Positions 1 to 7,726 of a stretch of 25,586 bases of DNA are shown piece after piece. Each line of letters opens with the position of its first letter. Within the stretch, counting starts at the first letter, position 1. The stretch is from the NCBI GenBank assembly GCA_964478075.1, contig CAYZGO010000036.1, positions 1 through 25,586 of the forward strand, written 5' to 3'. The position numbers were made by a program, and so were the translations under genes. The notes beneath the pieces were generated by a model that was not told the DNA's origin, made no database searches, and was given only the letters and a program-made list of their open reading frames with translations. The DNA is from DAOUEX01 sp034430235. Its GTDB lineage: Bacteria > Chloroflexota > Anaerolineae > UBA2200.

Positions 1-1
1 T

Positions 2-208
2 GCGGCAGCTATTGACAATCTGGAGATCGGGCATGGGAAGGACAAGCCGGTACTCTTGCGCGTGCTGATGACCAACTCTGCAGGCATATTCCAGCTCGAC
101 GAGCTGTTGAAGGAGAAACTGCACGGCTCAGGCCTGGAGCCGTACATCGAAGTCGAAGCGCACATAGAGGGTGCAGAAAAGAAACTTGTGCGCACCTACC
201 GCTTCTGA
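2..208 (+). CDS. C-terminal fragment of an unrecognised protein
   Basis: An open frame runs in from the left edge and ends at TGA 206-208, giving 68 residues that finish in LVRTYRF. The residues look like real protein (mixed charged and hydrophobic, for example PVLLRVLMTNSAG and DELLKEKLHG), but I do not recognise the family and see no catalytic motif. The start lies outside the window. The last nine bases of the gene (CGCTTCTGA) also begin a 79-bp imperfect repeat whose second copy lies 136 bp downstream, so the end of the gene either borders or was shaped by repeat insertion. No function is proposed. Confidence 0.6.
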   Translation, partial: AAAIDNLEIGHGKDKPVLLRVLMTNSAGIFQLDELLKEKLHGSGLEPYIEVEAHIEGAEKKLVRTYRF

Positions 209-279
209 TTCTGCCGAGACTTCGGAACTGGACATTGGCGTTTTTGTTCGTAGTGACGACGTTGGTCGTCTGTCGGGGA
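201..279. repeat. Imperfect direct repeat, copy A (pair at 337-415)
   Basis: Bases 201-279 match 337-415 at about 65 of 79 positions by eye, at a constant offset of 136 bp. The best conserved core is TTGGCGTTTTTG. Copy A contains a hairpin, GACGAC-GTTG-GTCGTC, preceded by TAGT. Copy B has lost the left arm. The family resembles the short stem-loop repeats with a TAGTnnCGAC arm that are scattered in Chloroflexota genomes (inference from general knowledge). Confidence 0.75.
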
Positions 280-336
280 CACTACAGACTCGCATCTTGC
301 GACCGAGCAAGCTATGCCAAGGTATGGGGCTACTCG

Positions 337-415
337 GCTTCTGATCCTATCAAGACCTCGGAACTATATATTGGCGTTTTTGCTCGCAGTAACCACGTTA
401 GTCGTCTGTCAGGGA
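337..415. repeat. Imperfect direct repeat, copy B
   Basis: This is the second copy of the 201-279 unit. Most differences are transitions, as expected for old, decaying copies. Just downstream, 421-440 (GCGACTGAAGTCGCCACTA) looks like the same stem-loop in the opposite orientation. A further pair of GAAGTCT half-sites lies at 456-481. The whole of 209-503 therefore holds repeats and no gene that I can support. Confidence 0.7.
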
Positions 416-503
416 AAGGAGCGACTGAAGTCGCCACTATGGACTTACATCTCGGAAGTCTTGGCACCTTGCGAAGTCTGGGCGCGGGCTGAAAGCGACG
501 GAT

Positions 504-1316
504 CTAATACATCTTCACAATCTCGCGGTAGCTGCGGGGCTGGCGAACTTGCAATAGCTGCGTATCTTCGCGGTTCTTTCTCACCTCATCCAGGTCAATA
601 GTAGCCAGTCCGTAGCCCTCCACCTCCTCTTCCATCGCACTGTGCACCTCGCCGTGAGGCCCCACGATCAGACTGCTGCCGAAAAAGCTGTAGGTGTACT
701 CCTCGCCAACACGGTTTGCAGCCACCACGAATACCGAGTTTTCTAACGCCCGTGTGAACACATAGTTGCGCCAAGCACTCGTGTGTGGACGCTCCCAGTT
801 AGCACAGACACACAGCAACTCGGCCCCCTGCAGGGTCAGGCAGCGCGCGGCCTCTGGGAAGGCCAGGTCCCAGCCAATCAGAAGGCCCACCGGTCCAAAC
901 GACGCTTCCCCAAGCACAAAACGATAGCCCGGCCGGAAAGCCAACCGCTCTTCGCCCCGCAGGTGAACTTTGTGATAGGCGCTAATGACCTCTCCCTGAG
1001 AGTCAATCAAGATGGCAGAGTCATAGATGATGCTCTCTACTCTTTGCTTCTCTACCAAACCGAAGGCCAGGTGCACCTCAAAGTCAGCAGCACGCTCGGC
1101 CATGTAATCCACTGTGCGGCCGGGCACGTGCTCAGCCAACTCAGCGAAGCGCAGCCCACACTCATAGCCAGTCGTGACCAGCTCTGGGAATACAATCAGA
1201 TCCACCTTTTGATCGCGGCAGATGTCTTCCACCCATTTGCCCATGCGCTCGAGATTGGCCTCAGTCTCAGTCAACTTGGGGGCCATCTGTACAGTAGCGA
1301 CGGTGATTTGTTTCAT
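504..1316 (-). CDS. Nitrilase/carbon-nitrogen hydrolase superfamily protein lacking the catalytic Cys
   Basis: The 270-residue length and overall pattern fit the nitrilase superfamily, whose members hydrolyse amides or nitriles with a Glu-Lys-Cys triad. Glu45 (VFPELVTTGY) and Lys116 (AYHKVHLRGEE) are present. At the nucleophile position the family usually has a pattern like LLICYDLRFPE, but here it is LLIGWDLAFPE: Gly148, codon GGC, read from 873-875 on the minus strand. One base change from TGC would explain it. Two ATGs are adjacent (1319 and 1316). AGGAGG ends one base before the first and four before the second, so 1316 is preferred. The rest of the protein is intact, with no frameshift, so it is either a pseudoenzyme or a recently inactivated amidase. 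Substrate is unknown. Family call is sure; activity is doubtful. Confidence 0.9.
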   Translation of the reverse strand: MKQITVATVQMAPKLTETEANLERMGKWVEDICRDQKVDLIVFPELVTTGYECGLRFAELAEHVPGRTVDYMAERAADFEVHLAFGLVEKQRVESIIYDSAILIDSQGEVISAYHKVHLRGEERLAFRPGYRFVLGEASFGPVGLLIGWDLAFPEAARCLTLQGAELLCVCANWERPHTSAWRNYVFTRALENSVFVVAANRVGEEYTYSFFGSSLIVGPHGEVHSAMEEEVEGYGLATIDLDEVRKNREDTQLLQVRQPRSYREIVKMY

Positions 1317-1372
1317 CATGCCTCCTCTGCCTCAGTATAGCTGTTGATAGAACACGTGTGCTACTAGACAGG

Positions 1373-1401
1373 ATTGTATCCCATCTTGACGTTTTCGTCA
1401 A
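1373..1401 (-). promoter_or_regulatory. Sigma-70-type promoter for the nitrilase-like gene
   Basis: On the minus strand TTGACG (1401-1396) and TACAAT (1378-1373) are separated by 17 bp. The expected start near 1366 gives a leader of about 50 nt to the ATG at 1316. Confidence 0.6.
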
Positions 1402-1517
1402 GCGGCAGAACCCTCCTGTAGGTCGTTTTCACCACGCCCAATCGCGGGACGCGACAGCCTTGGGGAGCGTAGCGCGGGAGGCGGACTACGCCCTTTCAGT
1501 TCTCTCTCACGCTGCTG

Positions 1518-1546
1518 TTGACCAGGGCCAGCCTCAATGCTATAAT
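1518..1546 (+). promoter_or_regulatory. Sigma-70-type promoter for alaX
   Basis: TTGACC (1518-1523), a 17-bp spacer and a perfect TATAAT (1541-1546). The expected transcript start near 1553 leaves a leader of about 245 nt before alaX. Confidence 0.65.
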
Positions 1547-1552
1547 ATGGGC

Positions 1553-1798
1553 CGTTCCAAGTCCGGGAGAGTCTGCAATTGGTCCGTATCGCAGAGTACT
1601 GCGTCAATCGTTCGTGCTCTGCATGCCCTTGCTTTGCATGCCCTGCGGGCGACGGGCGACGGGCGACCGCCTTGACGGGATCGCTAAACTTGAGCACCTG
1701 TTCTCATATCGTTCATCCCGCTCGACGGGACAGCAACTCGACCAAAGAGGTTCAGCCACTGAGGCACAAAGCAGTAGGCCAACGAGGGAATCATAGCC
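1553..1798 (+). other. Long alaX leader with tandem heptamers and a shared hairpin element
   Basis: No gene is supported here. The stretch holds a small hairpin CGCAG-AGTA-CTGCG (1590-1603), two near copies of TTGCATGCCCT (1619-1645 region), three exact tandem copies of GGGCGAC (1647-1667), and a 22-bp element at 1710-1731 that recurs inverted in front of pspA. I looked for the T-box antiterminator sequence and did not find it. Confidence 0.5.
1710..1731. repeat. 22-bp interspersed element, copy 1
   Basis: The element CGTTCATCCCG-CTCGACGGGAC recurs in reverse orientation at 21105-21126 with one mismatch. Its core TCCCG-CTCGA-CGGGA can form a 5-bp stem. Both copies lie in long leaders ahead of + strand genes. 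Confidence 0.7.
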
Positions 1799-2992
1799 GT
1801 GACACTACGCCTGTACTACGAAGACGCTTATCGGACTGAATTCGACGCCAAGGTACTGCGCTCAATCGAGGGCGACAAGGGCACCACCGGCGTCATCCTG
1901 GACCGCACTTGCTTCTACCCTACCTCGGGTGGGCAACCGTGTGATCGAGGTACTCTGGATACTTATCCTGTCTTCGAGGTATTGGAAGAGGACGAGGAAA
2001 TCGTCCATTGGATCGCCGGAAAACTCCGGGGGGCATCCGTCCACGGGCGCATTACCTGGCCGCGCCGCTTCGATCACATGCAGCAACACACCGGTCAGCA
2101 CATACTCTCGCAAGCCTTCTTGAAAGTATCAAGCGCACAGACGGTTTCCTTCCACCTTGGAGAGGAATCGTCAACTATTGACCTCGACCGTGCAGTCCTG
2201 GAGATCACAGAAGCCGAGGCCGTTGAAGACCTGGCCAGTCAAATTGTGTTTGCGAATCGCCCTGTGACAGCCAGATTCGTGGGGCCAGACGAACTCGTTA
2301 TGCTCGAGTTACGTAAAGCACCGGCCGTGAAGCGAGACATTCGCATTGTAGAGATAGAGGAATTCGACCTCTCACCTTGCGGTGGCACGCACTGCTCCAG
2401 GACGGGCGAAGTAGGGCCTATCGCCGTACGCAAGTGGGAGCGACGAGGACAGCAAACCCGCGTAGACTTCCTATGCGGCTGGCGCGCCCTGCGCGACTAC
2501 CGCCGTAAGACCGCCACTATCAACGAATTGGCGCTGGCCTTCAGCGTCAAGGACAGGGAGCTTTCGGCTGCCGTCCTTCGCTTGATGCAGGAGGCGGCTG
2601 ACAACCGGCGAAAGTTGCACCACTTGCAGGATCAATCGCTCGCCGCAGAAGCAGCGAGACTGCTCACAGACGCGACTCTGTGGGACGACGTCAGGATTGT
2701 GATGCATACTTTCGACAAACGGCAGCCTCAGGAGGTGCGCAAGCTGGCTCTCCTTCTGGCCGAGGGCCAAAGGACGATAGCGCTATTGGGCATATCTGCC
2801 AAACAGGCGCGCCTCTTCTTTGCTCGCACAGACGACTTGGCCGCCGACATGGCAGCTCTGCTCAAGAAAACATGCCTCGCCTTCGGCGGAAGGGGAGGCG
2901 GACAGCCACATCTTGCTCAGGGCGGGGGTCTCCAAGGAGATAGATTGGAAGAAGCTTTGGACTTTGCTTATCACACTCTGATTGCAGCATGA
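1799..2992 (+). CDS. alaX: Alanyl-tRNA editing protein, long form (AlaX-L-like)
   Basis: AlaX proteins are free-standing relatives of the AlaRS editing domain. They hydrolyse Ser-tRNA(Ala) or Gly-tRNA(Ala) in the cytoplasm. The 397 residues show the glycine-rich motif FYPTSGGQPCDRG (about 39-51), the zinc-site pair H97-x3-H101 in QQHTGQH, and C194-x3-H198 in SPCGGTHC. The C-terminal part ends in GGRGGGQPHLAQGGG, like the DHHA1/C-Ala region of AlaRS, which is why the long form is chosen. The start is GTG at 1799 with GAGGG (1784-1788) about ten bases upstream; the N-terminus MTLRLYYEDAYRTEFDA is typical. Its stop overlaps an ATG at 2989, and the MBL-fold gene follows directly, so the two are probably co-transcribed. 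Confidence 0.92.
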   Translation: MTLRLYYEDAYRTEFDAKVLRSIEGDKGTTGVILDRTCFYPTSGGQPCDRGTLDTYPVFEVLEEDEEIVHWIAGKLRGASVHGRITWPRRFDHMQQHTGQHILSQAFLKVSSAQTVSFHLGEESSTIDLDRAVLEITEAEAVEDLASQIVFANRPVTARFVGPDELVMLELRKAPAVKRDIRIVEIEEFDLSPCGGTHCSRTGEVGPIAVRKWERRGQQTRVDFLCGWRALRDYRRKTATINELALAFSVKDRELSAAVLRLMQEAADNRRKLHHLQDQSLAAEAARLLTDATLWDDVRIVMHTFDKRQPQEVRKLALLLAEGQRTIALLGISAKQARLFFARTDDLAADMAALLKKTCLAFGGRGGGQPHLAQGGGLQGDRLEEALDFAYHTLIAA

Positions 2993-3003
2993 AGGGCAAG
3001 ACA

Positions 3004-3858
3004 ATGCACGAGATAGCTGAGGGAGTGTACTTCGAGAACGCTTACCGTTCGGGCAACGTGGGCTGCGCGATCACCGCTGAGGGGGCAATGCTGATTGACT
3101 CCCCGATGCTACCCAGGGACGCCTGGGACTGGCTCAAAAAGATTGCCTCCGTAACCAAGCAAGGCATCGCCTTCCTGATCAACACAGACTATCGCATAGA
3201 GCGTGTCCTGGGCAACTGCTTTTTCCCAACACCAACTATCGCCCATCAGCTCGCATGGATAGAAATGCAGCGCTATGACGAGGGATTCCTGCAACGTCAT
3301 TTCGCTCGCCATAAGGAGCGCTATCCCAGCATCGCGGCCCACTTGAGTAAGGCACGCGTCGTGCTGCCTGAACTCGCACTGACAGAGGACATGACACTGT
3401 ACAAGGGTGAACGGACCTTTCGCCTGATTCACGTTGGAGGGCATACAGCCGCAAGTATCATAGTCCACCTGCCAAAAGAACGCATCCTCTTCACCGGCAA
3501 CGTGGTCATCACCGGAGAACACCCCTCTCTGGGTGAAGCGAACAGCATGCAGTGGCTGCATGCCCTGGAATTGATCCGCCAAATGGATGACGTAGACATC
3601 ATTGTCCCTGGCTACGGCGACCTCTGTGATCCTCCAGCTACGGAGATACTCACGGATTACATCACCAAGATGCGCGAACGTGTGCACGAGTATTACACTA
3701 ATAACTATACGCGTCGCGAGGCGGTGGACAAGGTCAAGATGCGGGACTTTTTCAGCGTGCCCTCACAACAGCGCGAGGAAATCGAACGACGCATCAGAAG
3801 CAGCGTGGAACGTGTGTATGATGAGTTCAAGAAAGGGACGGAAAAGAAGCGGCACTAA
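3004..3858 (+). CDS. Metallo-beta-lactamase-fold protein with degenerate metal site
   Basis: The 284-residue chain has the shape of a metallo-beta-lactamase-fold hydrolase: start EIAEGVYFENAYRSGNVGCAIT, a buried MLIDSP strand, HVGGHTAASIIVHLP and ILFTGNVVITG. The usual THxHxDHxxGN loop reads TDYRIERVLGN, so its four ligand positions are D62, R64, E66 and R67. The bridging Asp of FTGD is N166, and the last His of PGHG is Y204. Only H147 (GGHT) remains. A zinc hydrolase is therefore unlikely. An ATG at 2989 overlaps the alaX stop but lacks a ribosome site; ATG 3004 has GAAGGG seven bases upstream and is preferred. The C-terminal 60 residues are charged and helical. It may act as a binding protein; this is inference. 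Confidence 0.85.
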   Translation: MHEIAEGVYFENAYRSGNVGCAITAEGAMLIDSPMLPRDAWDWLKKIASVTKQGIAFLINTDYRIERVLGNCFFPTPTIAHQLAWIEMQRYDEGFLQRHFARHKERYPSIAAHLSKARVVLPELALTEDMTLYKGERTFRLIHVGGHTAASIIVHLPKERILFTGNVVITGEHPSLGEANSMQWLHALELIRQMDDVDIIVPGYGDLCDPPATEILTDYITKMRERVHEYYTNNYTRREAVDKVKMRDFFSVPSQQREEIERRIRSSVERVYDEFKKGTEKKRH

Positions 3859-3938
3859 GGCCACGAAAGGTGGAACTGGGTGCCCGTAACCGACGTCCCT
3901 TGTTCAGAAGTTATCACTTGCGACAAAGGAGTCCTCAT

Positions 3939-4031
3939 ATGCGTAAAGCTTTGATGCTACTGCTGCTATTCGCTGTTGGCGTGTCCATGATCGTAAGTGG
4001 CTGCGGGACACTGCTGCAAGTATTACGCTAG
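3939..4031 (+). CDS. Small lipoprotein, 30 residues
   Basis: ATG 3939 is preceded by AAGGAG (3926-3931) at a seven-base spacing, a strong ribosome site. The peptide starts MRKALMLLLLFAVGVSMIVSG followed by Cys22, and ends after only eight more residues (GTLLQVLR). Basic start, hydrophobic stretch and V-S-G-C lipobox make it a type II signal peptide with almost no mature part, like entericidin-type small lipoproteins in size and layout. It would leave a short lipid-anchored peptide on the membrane. Role unknown. It lies 80 bp after the MBL-fold gene and 135 bp before the GH31 gene; I see no clear promoter of its own. Confidence 0.7.
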   Translation: MRKALMLLLLFAVGVSMIVSGCGTLLQVLR

Positions 4032-4166
4032 CAGCGTGTCTCGCCACATGCTCTCTCCAAATCGGTCCCCAGGTGATGGTTGTCGTCTGGGAACCTCCTC
4101 TTTACCAGGCACTACCCATTATCAACTACAGTGCCAAGCTCGCGAGCATGAGAAAGGATGAACACA

Positions 4167-6836
4167 ATGCCTCTTCCAGAGACTACGCCTCTTTCAGAGA
4201 CTGCGCCTCCTCCAGCCAAGGGCATCGCCCGTGTACTTTTGGGCGTACGCGCGCTGGGCCTTGGGCTAGCCATACGGGGAGCACTGTACCCGTTTCGCCG
4301 CGCGTATTATGAGGCCAAGTTCGGCGCAGGAGATAACGGTGGTTCAGTACTTCGCGGACTCGCTGGACTCTTCGCTGCACGCCAAGCGCCGGAGGAAGAC
4401 AGGCTCTCCCCCCACGATTTCGTGCTGCTTGGGGACGTCCTCTCTCTCAGCCATGAAGGGCAGACCGTCACCATCTGCTGCCAGAATGCGTCGCTTCAGG
4501 TGACGATCCTGGCAGCAGACCTGCTGCGTGTGCGGCTCAGCCCCGTCAAAGCGGGACGGTACGGCCCCTCCGGCATCTTTCCCCCACTGCAGTCTTATGC
4601 CGTAGCAAAAGCGGATGACGAGTGGACGCAAACACCCTACACGCTCAAAGAGACGGCGGGGGCCATCGAGATACGCACAGCGCGCGTGACGTGCCACATC
4701 GCCAAACGGCCCTGTCGCCTGGCCTTTCTGGACGGAAACGGCCGCCGCATCCACGCCGATACCTCAGGACTCGGCTGGCGATGCCCTGAGCCTGCCAAAG
4801 GGCGGGGAAGAAGGGTCGTCCGCTTCTCTACACTCGAACCTCATGAACACGTTTATGGCCTCGGGGAAAAGGCTTTCCCCCTTGATCGGCGCGGACGTAG
4901 TTATGTCATGTGGAACAACGACCCGCAGAACTATGCGCCAGGCGATGACCCCATATACCTCAATATCCCGTTCTACATCGGGCTGCACGAGGACCAGAGC
5001 TCCGCTAGCGTCCCGCCATCCCCTGCGCGGGGCTATGGCCTCTTTTACGACAACAGCTATCGCTCACGTTTTGATATAGGCGAAACCACTGCGGAAGAGG
5101 CCATCTACCTCGCCGATGATGGGGAGTTGCGCTACTACTTCTTCTACGGCCCTGCGTTAACCACCATACTGGAACGGTATACGGAACTGACAGGCCATAT
5201 GAGCCTCCCGCCTCTCTGGGCACTCGGCTATCAGCAGAGCCGCTGGAGCTACTACCCGGAATCGCGCGTGCGTGAAATAGCGCGCCTCTTCCGTGAGCAT
5301 CGCATCCCGTGCGACGTGCTCCATCTGGATATAGATTACATGGACGGTTATCGCTGCTTCACCTGGGACAAGAAACGCTTCCCAAATCCTTCGGCACTGC
5401 TTACGGACCTGCACAACCAGGGGTTCAAGGTGGTGGTGATAATAGATTGCGGCATCAAAACCGGCCGACACTATCACGTATTTGCCGAGGGTCTGGAGAA
5501 AGGGATGTTCTGCACGTATCCGGACGGGACAATTGCCGTTGGGCCAGTCTGGCCAGGAGACTGCTGCTTCCCTGATTTCACCAACCCCCGTGTGCGCCAG
5601 TGGTGGGGGCAACTCTACGCTCCACTGACCGGGATTGGCGTGGATGGCATCTGGAATGACATGAACGAGCCCACGGTGATAAGCACAAGAGGTGATACTT
5701 TGGCGAGATGCGTGCGCCACAATTGGGAGGGGACGGGCACTGATCATCGCCAGGCGCACAACGTCTACGGCATGCAAATGGCGCGTGCCACTACTCAAGG
5801 CTTGCAGCACCTGCGCCCCAACAGGCGCGCATTTGTGATCACCCGTGCGGGCTGGGCAGGAGTGCAGCGCTACGCCGTCTCCTGGACAGGAGACAATCAG
5901 AGCACCTGGGAGCATCTGCGACTGACAATGCCCATGCTGATGGGATTGGGACTCTCAGGGCTCGCCTTCAGCGGCCCCGATATCGGTGGGTTCGATGGTG
6001 GAGCAGAAGCCGAATTGCTCGTTCGCTGGACGCAGTTGGGCGTTTTCCTGCCATTCTTCCGCAACCACGCTTCTCGTTGGAGCCGTGAACAGGAGCCTTG
6101 GGTACACGGTGAGCCATATCTGACCATGAACCGTAATGCAATCGAGTTACGCTACCGCTTGCTGCCCTACCTGTACACTGCTACCTGGCAGTGCACACAG
6201 AGCGGGCAACCTATCGTGCGCCCACTGTTGCTCGCCTATCAGGACGACGTGCTGACGTACTCCCTCGACGATGAATTCCTCTGCGGTGATGCACTCCTCG
6301 TGGCTCCAGTCTGCGAAGCCGGGGTAACAATACGAGAGGTCTACCTGCCAGCAGGCCAATGGTTTGACTTCTGGACCGAGGAGTTACACACAGGGCCAAC
6401 GAGCCTGAAGGTTGCTGCTCCGCTGGAACGCACACCTCTATTCGTGCGTGCAGGCACAGTATTGCCAACGTGGCCAGTCCTGCAGCACACCGGCGCACAA
6501 GCGGTGGAAACGCTAATCTTGCACGTCTATGCAGGCGACGGGGACAGTTGGCTTTACGAAGACGATGGGCACAGCCTGGCATACCAGCGAGGAGAGCACC
6601 GAGTCACGAGTTTCGAGTGCCGCACGACAGGCGAGAACAGCCTCACTATCGCCTGTCAGGTACAGGGAGCGTACCGTCCTACGTACGCTGACTGGGAATG
6701 GAACGTACACGGGCAGACCCACGTGCCAGAGCGTGTATTGGCGGATGGGCAGCCCGTGCAGGACGTGTCATTCGACGAGGCCAGGCGCATCCTGCGCTTC
6801 ACAGGCCACGAGGTGCAGCGCATAGACTTGTCATAG
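4167..6836 (+). CDS. Glycoside hydrolase family 31 alpha-glucosidase
   Basis: GH31 enzymes release glucose or xylose from the ends of alpha-linked sugars by a retaining mechanism. The nucleophile motif GIWNDMNEP carries Asp498, and the acid/base region SWTGDNQSTWEHL carries Asp576. The N-terminal beta-sandwich with EHVYGLGEKAFPLDRRG (about 227-243), the barrel from LPPLWALGYQQSRWSYYPE, and C-terminal beta domains (GDALLVAPV, PLFVRAGTVLP) are all in order, and 889 residues is normal for the family. No signal peptide, so it is probably cytoplasmic. An ATG at 4158 sits directly against AAAGGA (4153-4158); ATG 4167, eight bases on, is the likelier start. With GlgP and MalQ in this window it fits maltodextrin or glycogen breakdown, but alpha-xylosidase activity cannot be excluded. 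Confidence 0.93.
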   Translation: MPLPETTPLSETAPPPAKGIARVLLGVRALGLGLAIRGALYPFRRAYYEAKFGAGDNGGSVLRGLAGLFAARQAPEEDRLSPHDFVLLGDVLSLSHEGQTVTICCQNASLQVTILAADLLRVRLSPVKAGRYGPSGIFPPLQSYAVAKADDEWTQTPYTLKETAGAIEIRTARVTCHIAKRPCRLAFLDGNGRRIHADTSGLGWRCPEPAKGRGRRVVRFSTLEPHEHVYGLGEKAFPLDRRGRSYVMWNNDPQNYAPGDDPIYLNIPFYIGLHEDQSSASVPPSPARGYGLFYDNSYRSRFDIGETTAEEAIYLADDGELRYYFFYGPALTTILERYTELTGHMSLPPLWALGYQQSRWSYYPESRVREIARLFREHRIPCDVLHLDIDYMDGYRCFTWDKKRFPNPSALLTDLHNQGFKVVVIIDCGIKTGRHYHVFAEGLEKGMFCTYPDGTIAVGPVWPGDCCFPDFTNPRVRQWWGQLYAPLTGIGVDGIWNDMNEPTVISTRGDTLARCVRHNWEGTGTDHRQAHNVYGMQMARATTQGLQHLRPNRRAFVITRAGWAGVQRYAVSWTGDNQSTWEHLRLTMPMLMGLGLSGLAFSGPDIGGFDGGAEAELLVRWTQLGVFLPFFRNHASRWSREQEPWVHGEPYLTMNRNAIELRYRLLPYLYTATWQCTQSGQPIVRPLLLAYQDDVLTYSLDDEFLCGDALLVAPVCEAGVTIREVYLPAGQWFDFWTEELHTGPTSLKVAAPLERTPLFVRAGTVLPTWPVLQHTGAQAVETLILHVYAGDGDSWLYEDDGHSLAYQRGEHRVTSFECRTTGENSLTIACQVQGAYRPTYADWEWNVHGQTHVPERVLADGQPVQDVSFDEARRILRFTGHEVQRIDLS

Positions 6837-6967
6837 ACCAAACACAGCGTGTGAGCAGGGCCCGCTGTTGCTGGGATGGGCTCCCGCGGGGCTCTTCTGT
6901 CAACTACAGCACACTGGATAGAGAGCCAAGTTGCACGGGCTGCAGTACCCAGCAAGGCGCAGCGCGT

Positions 6968-6996
6968 TTGTCCAAACACCTGATGAGTAGTAGAAT
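6968..6996 (+). promoter_or_regulatory. Possible promoter giving a leaderless Nudix mRNA
   Basis: TTGTCC (6968-6973) and TAGAAT (6991-6996) are 17 bp apart. Transcription would start about six bases later, at or next to the ATG at 7003. I see no ribosome site between. Confidence 0.45.
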
Positions 6997-7002
6997 GTCC
7001 GT

Positions 7003-7683
7003 ATGAGCCGGCAACCATCTGTGACCTTGCAAACCGTTCGCGCTGCGCTGCAAGTTCCGCTTCCCGGGCGCGCCGCACAGCTAACCATGGCTCCCCGACC
7101 TCGGCCGGGCGACCGCCCTGATCTCCCGCACCCCTGTCCCAACGAAGGCAGCGTTCTTGTGCTGCTCTATGAGCGAGAAAGCGGCCTGGTAATGCCCCTC
7201 ACGCGTCGCACGCAGACGGTGGAGATGCACAAAGGACAGATATCCCTACCCGGCGGTGCCAGAGAGCCGCAGGATGCCAGCTTCGCGCAGACTGCTCTGC
7301 GTGAAACCTGCGAAGAATTGGGCATACCAGAGGAAGCAATTGAACTACTAGGTTCACTCACGCCACTCTACATTCCACCCAGTCGCTTCTGTGTGTACCC
7401 CTACGTCGGCTATGCCAGGCACACCTTTCCTCTGCATCCAGATCCAAACGAGGTAGCGGAAGTAATCGAGGTGCCCTTGGAACATCTGCTAGACCCGGCA
7501 ACACGACAGGTTGAGATACACTTCCGGGATAAGCAGAGGTTCCAAGTCCCCATCTATGAAGTAGCACATCACAAGGTCTGGGGTGCTACCGCCATGATAC
7601 TAGCCGAGTTTCTGGCCATGCTGCGTGCTGCACAAACATCAACTGCAATCTCGACACCGCAGCCTGGGCCATGCCGAGATTGA
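7003..7683 (+). CDS. Nudix hydrolase, CoA pyrophosphatase type
   Basis: These enzymes cleave the diphosphate of CoA and its derivatives to 4'-phosphopantetheine and 3',5'-ADP. The 226-residue protein has the family lead-in RRTQTVEMHKGQISLPGG followed by the Nudix box at about 85-107: G-AREPQ-D91 ... ALRETCEELG with R100, E101, E104 and E105 as metal ligands. The Asp at the start of the box and the H-x-GQI-x-x-PGG approach are typical of the CoA-directed subgroup (NudL-like). An N-terminal 45-residue extension rich in Pro and Arg and a low-complexity tail (after about residue 208) flank the domain. It converges on glnA, with only 43 bp between the stop codons. Confidence 0.88.
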   Translation: MSRQPSVTLQTVRAALQVPLPGRAAQLTMAPRPRPGDRPDLPHPCPNEGSVLVLLYERESGLVMPLTRRTQTVEMHKGQISLPGGAREPQDASFAQTALRETCEELGIPEEAIELLGSLTPLYIPPSRFCVYPYVGYARHTFPLHPDPNEVAEVIEVPLEHLLDPATRQVEIHFRDKQRFQVPIYEVAHHKVWGATAMILAEFLAMLRAAQTSTAISTPQPGPCRD

Positions 7684-7726
7684 GTGCACTTATCCTCTGA
7701 ACTGTAACTAGAAGTCTGGCCCCCTC

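Noticed and set aside
783..1340. 185-codon open frame opposite the nitrilase-like gene
   Set aside because: It lies antisense to a clear family member, and its translation has no recognisable motif.
1553..1798. T-box riboswitch in the alaX leader
   Set aside because: The conserved antiterminator bulge sequence and a terminator with T-run are not present.
4048..4161. 37-codon ORF overlapping the GH31 ATG as ATGA
   Set aside because: No ribosome site and no protein-like pattern; the overlap is likely chance.
5157..5915. 252-codon open frame opposite the GH31 gene
   Set aside because: It is a shadow of the GC-rich GH31 coding sequence, without ribosome site or motifs.
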